A stretch of DNA of 64,000 bases from Streptacidiphilus sp. PB12-B1b (lineage in GTDB: Bacteria; Actinomycetota; Actinomycetes; Streptomycetales; Streptomycetaceae), in assembly GCF_014084125.1 (NCBI RefSeq), contig NZ_CP048405.1:3844001-3908000 (forward strand), in the 5' to 3' direction. Both the position numbers and the translations under genes were made by a program. Shown here piece after piece: positions 1-7,466 of this stretch. The stretch's first letter is position 1. Each line of letters begins with the position of its first letter. The notes under the pieces are model-generated. The model searched no databases. It was not told the origin of the DNA and saw only the letters and a program-made list of their open reading frames with translations.

Positions 1-574
1 CCATGTGGATGCCCACCGGCCAGTACGGATCGGGCGATCCCGGCGGAAGGATGGCCCGACGTATGCGCGAGCCCTGCCCGTCCGCGCCGACCCGGAGGTC
101 GAACGCGTCCGAGGAGCCGTCGGAGAGGTGGGCGACGACCTTCCTGCCGTCCTGCTCGAAACGCTCCACGCTCACGCCGAAGACGTAGTCGGCGTCCTGC
201 TTCGTCGCGTCATGGAGGATGCGCACCAGGTCTCCGCGCATGATCTCGTACTCGGAGGTCAGGCTCTGCCGCCCCTGGCCGGAGGTGTTGGCCATGATCG
301 TCGCCCGCACCTTGCCGCGGGCGTTCACGAGGGCGACGCCGGGCTCGTCCACGCGCTTGCTCCTGACGGCGTCGAGGAGCCCCATGCGCTTGACCGCGTC
401 GATGCCCTGGCCACGGAGGTCGACCTGCGCTCCGGTGGCCCGCAGCGCCGGGAAGCGCTCGACTACGGTCACCCGGTGGCCGCCCCGGGTGAGCCCGTGG
501 GCCAGGGCCTGCCCGGCGATGCCGCCGCCGCAGATGAGGATCCTCAGGGAGGGGGTTCCTGCGTCGGATGCCAT
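1..574 (-). CDS. FAD-dependent monooxygenase, Tet(X)-like (partial)
   Basis: The gene starts at ATG 574 and runs off the left edge, so only the N-terminal 191 residues are present. A dinucleotide-binding motif GGGIAGQALA follows at about residues 13-22, then VVERFPALR and the DLRGQGIDAV stretch typical of FAD_binding_3 (PHBH-fold) monooxygenases; GADGQGSR near the right place is the second FAD motif. Such enzymes hydroxylate aromatic or polyketide substrates with NAD(P)H. GGAG lies 6 bases before the ATG. It is divergent from a TetR-class repressor across a 70-base region with two tetO-like operators, the layout of an inducible drug-modifying flavoenzyme. Tetracycline as substrate is inference from the repressor and operator, not from active-site residues. 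Confidence 0.85.
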   Translation of the reverse strand, partial: MASDAGTPSLRILICGGGIAGQALAHGLTRGGHRVTVVERFPALRATGAQVDLRGQGIDAVKRMGLLDAVRSKRVDEPGVALVNARGKVRATIMANTSGQGRQSLTSEYEIMRGDLVRILHDATKQDADYVFGVSVERFEQDGRKVVAHLSDGSSDAFDLRVGADGQGSRIRRAILPPGSPDPYWPVGIHM

Positions 575-588
575 GCCGCACTCCATTT

Positions 589-601
589 CTATCGGTGATA
601 G
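589..601. promoter_or_regulatory. tetO-like operator, copy 1
   Basis: CTATCGGTGATAG. Its outer arms CTATC/GATAG form an inverted repeat and match the arms of the classical tet operator core. It is the exact reverse complement of the copy at 623-635. It lies over the probable minus-strand promoter of the monooxygenase (TGGCAA, 18 bases, TAGAAA reading leftwards). Confidence 0.75.
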
Positions 602-609
602 GTGGACCC

Positions 610-638
610 TTGCCAGGGTCATCTATCACCGATAGAAT
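610..638 (+). promoter_or_regulatory. Promoter of the tetR-like gene
   Basis: TTGCCA (610-615), a 17-base spacer and TAGAAT (633-638) give a good sigma-70-type promoter. The operator at 623-635 overlaps the -10 box, so the repressor should shut off its own gene. Transcription would begin at about 645, the GTG start itself, so the mRNA is probably leaderless. Confidence 0.65.
623..635. promoter_or_regulatory. tetO-like operator, copy 2
   Basis: CTATCACCGATAG, an exact inverted copy of 589-601. It differs from the classical tetO core (CTATCATTGATAG) only in the two central bases. The copies are 34 bases apart centre to centre, so each divergent promoter carries one. Confidence 0.75.
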
Positions 639-644
639 GTCAAG

Positions 645-1220
645 GTGGCGAAAATGAACCGCGAGACCGTCCTCTCCACGGCGCTCGACCTGCTGGACGA
701 GGTCGGCCTGGACGCCGTCAGCACGAGACAGCTGGCGAAGCGGCTGGGCGTCGAACAGCCGTCGCTCTACTACCACTTCCGCAACAAGAAGGAGCTGCTC
801 GGCGCGATGGCCGAGGCCGCCATGGCACCCCACGCGACGGCTCCGCTGCCGACGGCCGCCGATGACTGGCGCGACTGGTTCCTGGAGAACATGCGCAGCT
901 TCCGGCGAACCCTGCTGATACGCCGCGACGGTGCGCGGCTCCACGCCGGCAGCATGCCCGGCGGAACGGACCTCGACCGGCTCGCCCGCAAGACGGCGTT
1001 CCTGATCGCGTCGGGAGTGCCGGAGCAGGCCGCCCGGACGGCCATGCTGGCCGCCGGCCGCTACACCTTGGGCAGCGTCCTGGAGGAACAGGCCGCCCCC
1101 GACCCCGGCGACAGCGCCGACCACCCGGCCGACGCCCTGCTCACGGACAACGACTCGACCTTCGAAGCCGGGCTGGCCCTCATCCTGGACGGCCTGGCGT
1201 GTCGCGTCGATGACGCCTAG
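645..1220 (+). CDS. TetR-class transcriptional repressor
   Basis: 191 residues from GTG 645. The N-terminal helix-turn-helix contains TRQLAKRLGVEQPSLYYHFRNK (about 28-48 region), very close to the tetracycline repressor TetR itself rather than to the wider TetR/AcrR family. The C-terminal ligand domain also follows TetR: RRDGARLHAGS matches the TetR RDGAKVHLGT segment (the His that touches tetracycline is kept; the Arg further on is replaced), and TLGSVLEEQA matches TLGCVLEDQE. It should bind the two tetO-like sites upstream and control itself and the divergent flavoenzyme. There is no ribosome binding site and the predicted transcription start coincides with GTG 645, so a leaderless message is likely. 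ATG 654 is an alternative start. Inducer unknown. Confidence 0.88.
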   Translation: MAKMNRETVLSTALDLLDEVGLDAVSTRQLAKRLGVEQPSLYYHFRNKKELLGAMAEAAMAPHATAPLPTAADDWRDWFLENMRSFRRTLLIRRDGARLHAGSMPGGTDLDRLARKTAFLIASGVPEQAARTAMLAAGRYTLGSVLEEQAAPDPGDSADHPADALLTDNDSTFEAGLALILDGLACRVDDA

Positions 1221-1246
1221 GAGCAGACCTCGTTCCGTAACTCAGG

Positions 1247-1663
1247 TCAACGGACGGTCACCGTGCCGTGCATGAACTGGTGGATGCTGCAGATGTACCG
1301 GTAACTGCCCGGCTTGGCAGGGGCGGTGAACGATCCGGACGCTCCCGGTGCGATGCTGCCGGTGTCGAACGCGCCACCGGTGGCGGCGGTCAGCGTGTGG
1401 GCGGTGGAGTCGTGGTTGACCACGGTCACCTTCTGGCCGGGGGAGACGGTCAGATCCATCGGCGTGTAGGCGAAGTTGCTGATCACGATCTGCGTGCCGG
1501 AGACGCCGGGCGACGCCATGGCCGTCGACATCCCGGACGTCGCGGGGGCGGCGGAGCCGCCGGACGTGCCGCCGCTGGAACAGGCGGCCAGCGCGAACAC
1601 CAGCACGCCGGCACTGACGGCGGTCACAGCGGTCTGAAACGGTATACGGGCCAAGACACACAT
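1247..1663 (-). CDS. Cupredoxin-like copper lipoprotein
   Basis: 138 residues. The signal peptide ends in a lipobox LAAC at about residues 25-28, followed by a Ser/Gly/Ala-rich linker; the rest is one cupredoxin domain. Visible copper-ligand candidates are the His in VVNHDSTAHT and the C-terminal CSIHQFMHG loop (Cys, His, Met), the plastocyanin/azurin arrangement. It is probably anchored outside the membrane and carries electrons or buffers copper. It lies downstream of the two ferritin-like genes on the same strand but is separated from them by a hairpin terminator at 1720-1759, so it probably has its own promoter. The physiological partner cannot be read from the sequence. Confidence 0.85.
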   Translation of the reverse strand: MCVLARIPFQTAVTAVSAGVLVFALAACSSGGTSGGSAAPATSGMSTAMASPGVSGTQIVISNFAYTPMDLTVSPGQKVTVVNHDSTAHTLTAATGGAFDTGSIAPGASGSFTAPAKPGSYRYICSIHQFMHGTVTVR

Positions 1664-1719
1664 CCTCGTTCGGGAGTCGATGGTCGGAGCCGCACCGCCG
1701 AAAAATGACGGTGCGACAA

Positions 1720-1759
1720 CGGGGCGCCACCACCGCTGAGATGTGGTGGTGACGCCCCG
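1720..1759 (-). terminator. Hairpin terminator after ferritin-like genes
   Basis: Arms 1720-1734 and 1745-1759 pair over 15 bases with one mismatch (CGGGGCG then CACCACC) around a 10-base loop. It lies 17 bases beyond the stop of the 1776-2609 gene. Confidence 0.7.
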
Positions 1760-1775
1760 CTGAACTGTCGTGCCG

Positions 1776-2609
1776 TCAGACCGTCAGCAGCGTGGGGCTG
1801 GCGGCCTTGTCGGTGGGGAGGAAGTCGTCGGGGACGGGGTACTGTCCCAGGACGAAGTTGAGGATGGAAGCGTGCATGGCCTCGACCGGGGCGATGCTGG
1901 CGGCGGTGGCGATGCCGCCCGCGCTGCTGACGTTGTACGTGGCGAACAGGTACGTCTGCGCGGCCTGGTTCTCCAGGTCCAGTGCCAGCTGGGCCACGGC
2001 GCCGGCGCTGGTGGCGGCGCCCAGGGCCTTCAGGGTCGCGGGCTGGTTGGACAGCGGCACATTGGTGATGGCGGGCTTGCCCGCGCCGGTGAGCACCGCG
2101 TTCCAGGCCTTGGCGTGGTCGGCGTGCTGGGCCATCGCGGTGGTGGCGAAGGTCCCCACCGCGGGCGGGACGGTGCCCAGCTTCCCGGCCTTGGCGGCGG
2201 ACAGCGCGGCCGCGTACGCGCCCACGGCCTGGTTCTCCAACGCCGTCGCCAACGCAACCACCTGCAGATCGCCGGTGTACATGCTGCCCGAGGACGCCGA
2301 ACCCGACGCCATCGGGCTGCCGCTGGGCGCCGCGACCGCCGACTTGGTGGAGCTGCTGGAGCAGGCGGCCAGCGCCATGGCGGCGGCCACGCCGCCGGCG
2401 CCGAGCAGGAACCCGCGCCGCGAACCCATCCGCAGCCGCTCCACCCCCGCCTGCGTGGGCTGGGTGTCGCGCAGTTCCTCGGTGAGTTCCGCCGCGGCGG
2501 CGTGCATCCGCGGCAGGTACTCCTGGTGCGCCTGGTCCAGCTCGCGGGTGAGCCGTGACAGCTCGCCCTCGGAGATCGGCAGCTCCCAGCCGCCGTTGCC
2601 AGCACTCAC
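1776..2609 (-). CDS. Tat-exported ferritin-like lipoprotein
   Basis: 277 residues from GTG 2609. A cytoplasmic N-terminal tail of about 60 residues precedes a twin-arginine signal (SRRGFLLGAGG) with a lipobox ALAAC, so the mature protein is probably a Tat-exported lipoprotein. The mature part is a Ferritin_2-type four-helix domain with repeated ATALENQAVGAYAAAL, AQHADHAKAWN, LALDLENQAAQTY and IAPVEAMHASIL segments, whose Glu and His residues could form a di-metal site. The start overlaps the stop of the upstream paralogue (GTGA), so the two are translationally coupled and may work as a pair. Family members are linked to desiccation or oxidative stress, but no activity is established here. Confidence 0.85.
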   Translation of the reverse strand: MSAGNGGWELPISEGELSRLTRELDQAHQEYLPRMHAAAAELTEELRDTQPTQAGVERLRMGSRRGFLLGAGGVAAAMALAACSSSSTKSAVAAPSGSPMASGSASSGSMYTGDLQVVALATALENQAVGAYAAALSAAKAGKLGTVPPAVGTFATTAMAQHADHAKAWNAVLTGAGKPAITNVPLSNQPATLKALGAATSAGAVAQLALDLENQAAQTYLFATYNVSSAGGIATAASIAPVEAMHASILNFVLGQYPVPDDFLPTDKAASPTLLTV

Positions 2610-3388
2610 TGCACAGCCCCTTCACTGATCGGGGAAGCGTTCTTCGTCGGATAGAAGGCGTCGGGGAAGCCCACGCTGCCCGCCGCCGCAGGCAGCTTCG
2701 CCAGGTCGGTCGGGATGGCGATCAGCGACGCGTCCCCACCGGCCAGCAGCGCCTGCACCGCCAGCAACGTCGCCCGGTGCTGCGCCTCGACCGGCGCCAC
2801 CGAGGCGAACAGCTTGCGCATCGTCGCGTCCGACACCTTGGAGGTGTAGCTGGTGTACGTCTGCGCCGCCACGTCCTCCAACGTGATCGCCAGACTCACC
2901 ACGTCACCCGGGCCCTTGATCGACGGCAGCATCTGCTTCACCACCGCCGCGTACTTCGGGTCCGGATTCTTCTGCGCCGTACCGCCCGCCTGCGTGACCG
3001 CCGCGTTGAACGCCTGCGCGTGCGCCTGGTGCTGGGTGGTGGTCTTGGCGATGAACGCCGCCACCGTCTTGTTGCCGTCCTTGATGAACGGCAGCCCGGC
3101 GGCGGTCGTGTAGACGCTCACCGCCAGGTTCTCGATCGACGCCGCCGTCTGCAGCGCCATCACATCGTCACTCGACGCGGCAGCCGCCCGGGTGACGCCG
3201 AACAGCGCCGCACCCCCGGCCAGCGCCGCCACGGTCCCGCCGCGCTGCCACCAGCGCCGCACCGGCTCCTGCTGCTGCCCGTACTCGGTGAGTGCCTCAC
3301 GGGTGATCCTGACCGCGTCGCTGTTCAGATCCTGCGACTCTTCGGTCAGCTCCGCGAGCAACCGGGTATCGAGGTTCTCCTCGCCCAT
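2606..3388 (-). CDS. Ferritin-like domain protein, exported
   Basis: 260 residues from ATG 3388; a GTG three bases upstream is an alternative. The N-terminus is a hydrophilic tail, then RRWWQRGG and a hydrophobic stretch ending in AAAAS, a Tat-like signal without a lipobox. The mature domain is a paralogue of the next gene: TAASIENLAVSVY, TTQHQAHAQAFN, LAITLEDVAAQTY and VAPVEAQHRATLL repeat the same Glu/His pattern of a Ferritin_2 four-helix bundle. It overlaps the downstream paralogue by four bases. A TatA protein is encoded divergently 280 bases away, which fits two Tat substrates but does not prove co-regulation. Confidence 0.85.
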   Translation of the reverse strand: MGEENLDTRLLAELTEESQDLNSDAVRITREALTEYGQQQEPVRRWWQRGGTVAALAGGAALFGVTRAAAASSDDVMALQTAASIENLAVSVYTTAAGLPFIKDGNKTVAAFIAKTTTQHQAHAQAFNAAVTQAGGTAQKNPDPKYAAVVKQMLPSIKGPGDVVSLAITLEDVAAQTYTSYTSKVSDATMRKLFASVAPVEAQHRATLLAVQALLAGGDASLIAIPTDLAKLPAAAGSVGFPDAFYPTKNASPISEGAVQ

Positions 3389-3666
3389 CACGCCCCATCT
3401 CTGTTCACAAGGTCGTCCAACCGGTGGCGTACCAGCCTCCCGGCGGTACCTTCTGAGACCTCCTTCGCCACCGAGCCCCCCGGCGGATTGGTCCGAATGC
3501 CAACTCAAACCGCGCTTCACTCGAACGGGTGATGCGCGGCGGTCGCCGCCGAGGGCGGCCGGACACTTCGTCGGCGATGCCACCCATCGCCGGGGCGGTC
3601 GGCTACGAAGAGTCAGCTGCGAGGCCGAACGGCCCGTGCCCGAGAACCGTATGGAGAGGGAACCCC

Positions 3667-3897
3667 GTGCTCGAGAGCCGTGGACTGGAAATCGTCATCC
3701 TGGCCGTCGTCGTGCTGCTGCTCTTCGGAGCCAAGCGCCTGCCCGACTCCGCCCGCGCCCTGGGCAAGTCGCTGCGCATCCTGAAGTCCGAAGTGGGCGC
3801 GATGAAGGCGGACGACGTACCGGTCCGGCCGGGCGCGCCCGCCGAGGCCGCCGACGCCCGGCCGCTGGGGGAGACCGAGGTCGCGGCCGGTTCGTAG
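3667..3897 (+). CDS. tatA: Sec-independent translocase protein TatA
   Basis: 76 residues from GTG 3667, with GGAGAGGG 6-7 bases before it. A short periplasmic N-terminus leads into one membrane helix (IVILAVVVLLLFGAKRLPD), then an amphipathic helix (SARALGKSLRILKSEV) and a polar Ala/Pro-rich tail. The FGxKxLPD hinge is the hallmark of TatA/B proteins, which form the pore-like element for folded twin-arginine substrates. No tatC is nearby, so this is probably an extra TatA. The longer upstream reading frame lacks a ribosome binding site and has non-coding-like composition. Confidence 0.85.
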   Translation: MLESRGLEIVILAVVVLLLFGAKRLPDSARALGKSLRILKSEVGAMKADDVPVRPGAPAEAADARPLGETEVAAGS

Positions 3898-3911
3898 CCG
3901 TACGGCCGGCC

Positions 3912-3952
3912 CCGGCGGTCGGCATGTGCCCGCGCGAGGGGCGGACCGCCGG
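3912..3952 (+). terminator. Hairpin after tatA
   Basis: Nine-base perfect arms CCGGCGGTC (3912-3920) and GACCGCCGG (3944-3952) with a 23-base loop, 14 bases after the tatA stop. Confidence 0.45.
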
Positions 3953-4129
3953 TGTCAGCGGGCGGCGTCCGGCGCGGCGGGCACGTCGGCGGTGCTGTGG
4001 TCGGGGCCCGGCTGTTGCTGAGCTGTGCTCAGAAACCCTTGTGAGCAGTCGGGATGGCTGCTCCGACGGCGGTTTCAGTGGGGTGGCTGTTCGGTGTGGG
4101 CCGGGCGATTGTTTGGTGCTGGGACAGTG

Positions 4130-4157
4130 TTGGCGCGGGGGTGTCGGGGGTTAGGAT
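4130..4157 (+). promoter_or_regulatory. Candidate promoter of the SARP gene
   Basis: TTGGCG (4130-4135), 16-base spacer, TAGGAT (4152-4157). The predicted transcript starts just before GTG 4170, so the gene could be leaderless from 4170 or use GTG 4194 behind the purine-rich GGGAGGGGG. The rest of 3953-4129 shows nothing recognisable. Confidence 0.5.
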
Positions 4158-4193
4158 GGCGGGTCCGGGGTGGCGTGTTGGGAGGGGGTGGGT

Positions 4194-7100
4194 GTGGTGG
4201 TCGGTGGTGCTGGTGTGGGTGGGGGTGCTTTGCGTTTCAATGTGTTGGGTGTGTTGGAGTGTTGGGTGGATGGGGTGCGATTGCGCCTGGGCGGGGTGAT
4301 CCAGGAACGGGTGCTGGGTGCGTTGTTGTTGGAGCACGGCCGGGTGTTGTCGGTGTCGCGGTTGGTGGAGGTCGGCTGGGGTGGGGCGCCGCCGGTGACG
4401 GCGGCGCATCAGGTGCGGAAGTGTGTGGGGGATCTGCGGCGGCGGCTGCCGGGCGGCGGTGGCGTGCTGGTGACGGAGGGCCCGGGGTACCGGGCGGTGG
4501 TGGGGGCGGGCCAGCTGGATGTGGCGGAGTTCGTGGAACTGTCGGAGGGGGCACGGGTGTTGGTGGGGGAGGGGCGGATGGTGGAGGCGGTGCAGGGGTT
4601 GCGTCGGGCGCTGGGGCTGTGGCGGGGGCCGGTGTTGTCGGGGTTGGGCGGTGGTGTGCTGGGCGCGGTGGGTGCGGTGTGGGAGGAGCGCCGGCTGGAG
4701 GTCTGCGAGCGGTTCTTCGGTCTCCGGCTGGGGCTGGGCGAGGCGGGCGAGTTGGTGGGGGATTTGCGGGGTCTGGTGGGGGAGTTCCCGTTGCGGGAGG
4801 TGCTGCGGGGGCAGTTGATGCTGGCGTTGTACCGGTCGGGTCGCCAGGCGGAGGCATTGGAGGAGTTCGGGCGGGTGCGGGGGCTGTTGGTGGAGGAGTT
4901 GGGGGTCGATCCGGGGCCGGGGCTGGTGCGGGTGTACGAGGGGATCCTGCGGGAGGACCCGGAGGTGGTGGGGGTCGGCGTGGGCGGCGGTGGCTCGCTG
5001 TTCGGTGGAGGCCGGTTGCCAGGCGGGAGGGTGTCGCCGGGGTCGGGGGGTTCGGCCCCTGCCGGTCCCGGTGCGGCTGACATATCCGACATGGTGGAGC
5101 CCGCGGAGGCAGCGGCGGTGGCTCCGGCCCCTGTCCTCGCCCCTGCCGCCGCTGCCTCGCCTGCCCCTGTCTCTGTCCTGGGTGGGGGTTGGGAGTGGTG
5201 CGTCGGGGATTCACTGCCCGGGGACTTGGTGGATTTCACCGGGCGCGGGCGGGAGTTGGGCGAGGTACTGCGGTGTGTGGGTGAGGGCGCCGGGGGTGGT
5301 GGGGTTCGGGTGGTGGCGCTGGATGGGATGGGCGGGTGCGGAAAGACGTCGTTGGCGGTGCGGGTGGCGCACGTGTTGGCGGGTGGATTTCCGGACGGTC
5401 GTCTGTATGTGGACATGCGGGGTTACACGCCGGGGGAGCCGGTGGTGTCGGCGTTTGCGGCGCTGGGTGTGTTGTTGGGCTTGGTGGGCGTGCCGGGCGA
5501 TCGGGTGCCGGAGGACTTGGCGGGGCGATCCGCCTTGTGGCGGGGGTTGTTGGTGGGGCGGCGGGTGTTGCTGTTGGTGGACAACGTGGCGGATGCGGGA
5601 GGAATAGTCCCGTTGCTGCCGGGCTCGGGTGAGTGTGTGGTGCTGGTGACCAGTCGGGCGCGGCTGGTGGATCTGGACGGGGCGCGATGGGTGTCGGTGG
5701 GGGTGATGGAGCCGGGGGACAGCGTGGGGCTGGTGGTGGAGATGCTGGGTGAGAAGCGGGTGCTGGGTGAGGTGGAGGCGGTGGGGGAGCTGGTGGGGTT
5801 GTGCGGTCATCTGCCGCTGGCGTTGCGGATAGCGGCGGCGCGGCTGCGGAACCGTCCGCGGTGGACGGTGCGGTACTTGGTGGACCGGCTGCGGGACGAG
5901 ACACGCCGGTTGGACGAGCTGTCGCTGGGCGTGCGGAGCGTCGGGGCGACGCTGCGGTTGTCGTATCAGGCCCTGGACGAGGAGTGCCGGTCGGCGTTTC
6001 GGTTGCTGGCCCTGCATCCGGGCGGGGTGGTGGACGTGTTCTCGGCGGGGGCGTTGCTGGGGGTGGCGAGCCGGGACGCGGAGGACCTGCTGGAGCTGTT
6101 GCTGGACGTGCACTTGGTGCAGCAGCCGGAGTTGGGGTTGTACGCGTTCCATGATCTGGTGCGGAGCTTTGCTCTGGGCTTGGCGCGGGAGTCCGGGGTG
6201 GACGAGGTGTCCGGTGCGGTGGAGCGGCTGCTGGGGTTCTATTTGACGGCGACGGAAGTCGCGTGCGAAGTGCTGTTCCCGGACCGGGCGCGGCGGGTGA
6301 CGGGGATCGAACCGTCGACGGCCGAGCTGCCGGTTCTGGGTGCGGGGGGTGGTGCGCGACTGTGGTTCGACCGTGAACTGGGGGCGCTGGTCTCGGCGGT
6401 GTCGTTGGCGCAGCGGCGGGGGCTGGACCGGTTTGTGGTGTGCTTGGTGCGGAATGTGGTTTTCCAGCTGCACGCGCGGGGGCGGTTGGAGGAGTTCGCC
6501 GAGGTGGCGCGGGTGGGGGTGGTGGCGGCGCGGCGGTTGGGGGATCTCGAGCTGCTGGGGGTGAGCCTGTCGAATCTGGCGGTGGCGTGCTGGTCGTTGG
6601 GTCGTTTCGCGGACGGGGTGGAGGCGGCGCGGGAGGGGCGGGAGGTGGCGGCGTGCCTGGGGGATCGCTATACGGTGGCGTATTCGGATGCGACGTTGGG
6701 GCAGTTCAACAGCCTGTTGGGGTGCTTTCCGGTGGCGTTGGAGCATCTGGAGCGGGCGGTGTCGGCACAGCGGGAGTTGGGAGCGGTGCGGGCGCTGGCG
6801 GACAGTTTGACGTTGCTGAGTACGTTGTTCGAGCAGTGGGGCCGGTTCGGGTTGGCGCGGGTGGCGGCGGGTGAGGCGGTGGAGTTGCACGCGGGGTCGG
6901 GACGCCGGGGGAGCGAGTTGGTGGCACTGACCGATCTGGCGTTTGCGTGCGTGGGGCTGGGTGAGCTGGGGGTAGCCCTGGAGTGCGTGGAGCGGGCCGG
7001 GGTGTTGTGCGACGGGGGCGAGGATCCGCGGAACGTCGCATTGGTACTGGCCTTGGGCGTGGACGTGCGGGATCGCCTGCGGGCACGGGACGGTGAGCCC

Positions 7101-7454
7101 GCCGCCGCAGGCACCGACACCGATGCTGCGGACGGCGGTGGGTTGGGGGAGATGGCGCGGGCGCTGGAGCTGGTGAGGTCGGGGTCGTCGGCCTTGCGGC
7201 GGGCGAAGGTGGAGAACATGGCGGGGCGGGTGCTGCGGCGCCGGGGCCGGTTCGGTGAGGCGCTGGAGTTGCACGGGTCGGCGTTGGAGGCGGCGTCCGG
7301 GATCGAGTACCGGATCGAGGTGGCGTACGCCTTGGCGGGGATGGCTGCCGCGCAGGAGGGCCTGGGGAACAGTGGGCAGGCCGAGGCCCACCGCGCGGCG
7401 GCGGAGGAGCTGTTCACCGCGATGGGCGTTCCCCCCGAATCCCGCCGCGACTGA
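4194..7454 (+). CDS. AfsR-type SARP regulator (BTAD, NB-ARC, TPR)
   Basis: About 1086 residues. Order: an OmpR-type winged-helix DNA-binding domain (about 1-90; FNVLGVLECW ... DLRRRLPGG), a BTAD domain (about 95-245; ending EELGVDPGPGL), a Pro/Ala-rich linker (about 260-335), an NB-ARC ATPase with Walker A GMGGCGKTSLA near residue 384 and Walker B RRVLLLVDN, and C-terminal TPR repeats. This is the AfsR architecture, an ATP-gated activator of secondary metabolism genes. GTG 4170 is an alternative start. Codon use is unlike most neighbours: third positions favour G (TTG, GTG, GGG, CGG) instead of C, giving marked strand asymmetry, possibly from transfer or biased mutation. No large biosynthetic cluster adjoins it; the peptide locus at 9.9-13.6 kb is the nearest candidate target. 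Confidence 0.9.
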   Translation: MVVGGAGVGGGALRFNVLGVLECWVDGVRLRLGGVIQERVLGALLLEHGRVLSVSRLVEVGWGGAPPVTAAHQVRKCVGDLRRRLPGGGGVLVTEGPGYRAVVGAGQLDVAEFVELSEGARVLVGEGRMVEAVQGLRRALGLWRGPVLSGLGGGVLGAVGAVWEERRLEVCERFFGLRLGLGEAGELVGDLRGLVGEFPLREVLRGQLMLALYRSGRQAEALEEFGRVRGLLVEELGVDPGPGLVRVYEGILREDPEVVGVGVGGGGSLFGGGRLPGGRVSPGSGGSAPAGPGAADISDMVEPAEAAAVAPAPVLAPAAAASPAPVSVLGGGWEWCVGDSLPGDLVDFTGRGRELGEVLRCVGEGAGGGGVRVVALDGMGGCGKTSLAVRVAHVLAGGFPDGRLYVDMRGYTPGEPVVSAFAALGVLLGLVGVPGDRVPEDLAGRSALWRGLLVGRRVLLLVDNVADAGGIVPLLPGSGECVVLVTSRARLVDLDGARWVSVGVMEPGDSVGLVVEMLGEKRVLGEVEAVGELVGLCGHLPLALRIAAARLRNRPRWTVRYLVDRLRDETRRLDELSLGVRSVGATLRLSYQALDEECRSAFRLLALHPGGVVDVFSAGALLGVASRDAEDLLELLLDVHLVQQPELGLYAFHDLVRSFALGLARESGVDEVSGAVERLLGFYLTATEVACEVLFPDRARRVTGIEPSTAELPVLGAGGGARLWFDRELGALVSAVSLAQRRGLDRFVVCLVRNVVFQLHARGRLEEFAEVARVGVVAARRLGDLELLGVSLSNLAVACWSLGRFADGVEAAREGREVAACLGDRYTVAYSDATLGQFNSLLGCFPVALEHLERAVSAQRELGAVRALADSLTLLSTLFEQWGRFGLARVAAGEAVELHAGSGRRGSELVALTDLAFACVGLGELGVALECVERAGVLCDGGEDPRNVALVLALGVDVRDRLRARDGEPAAAGTDTDAADGGGLGEMARALELVRSGSSALRRAKVENMAGRVLRRRGRFGEALELHGSALEAASGIEYRIEVAYALAGMAAAQEGLGNSGQAEAHRAAAEELFTAMGVPPESRRD

Positions 7455-7466
7455 TACCGGCCGGGG

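Noticed and set aside
4237..5214. Long antisense frames within the SARP gene (proline-rich)
   Set aside because: Mirror images of G-rich codons on the coding strand; no start signals or domains.
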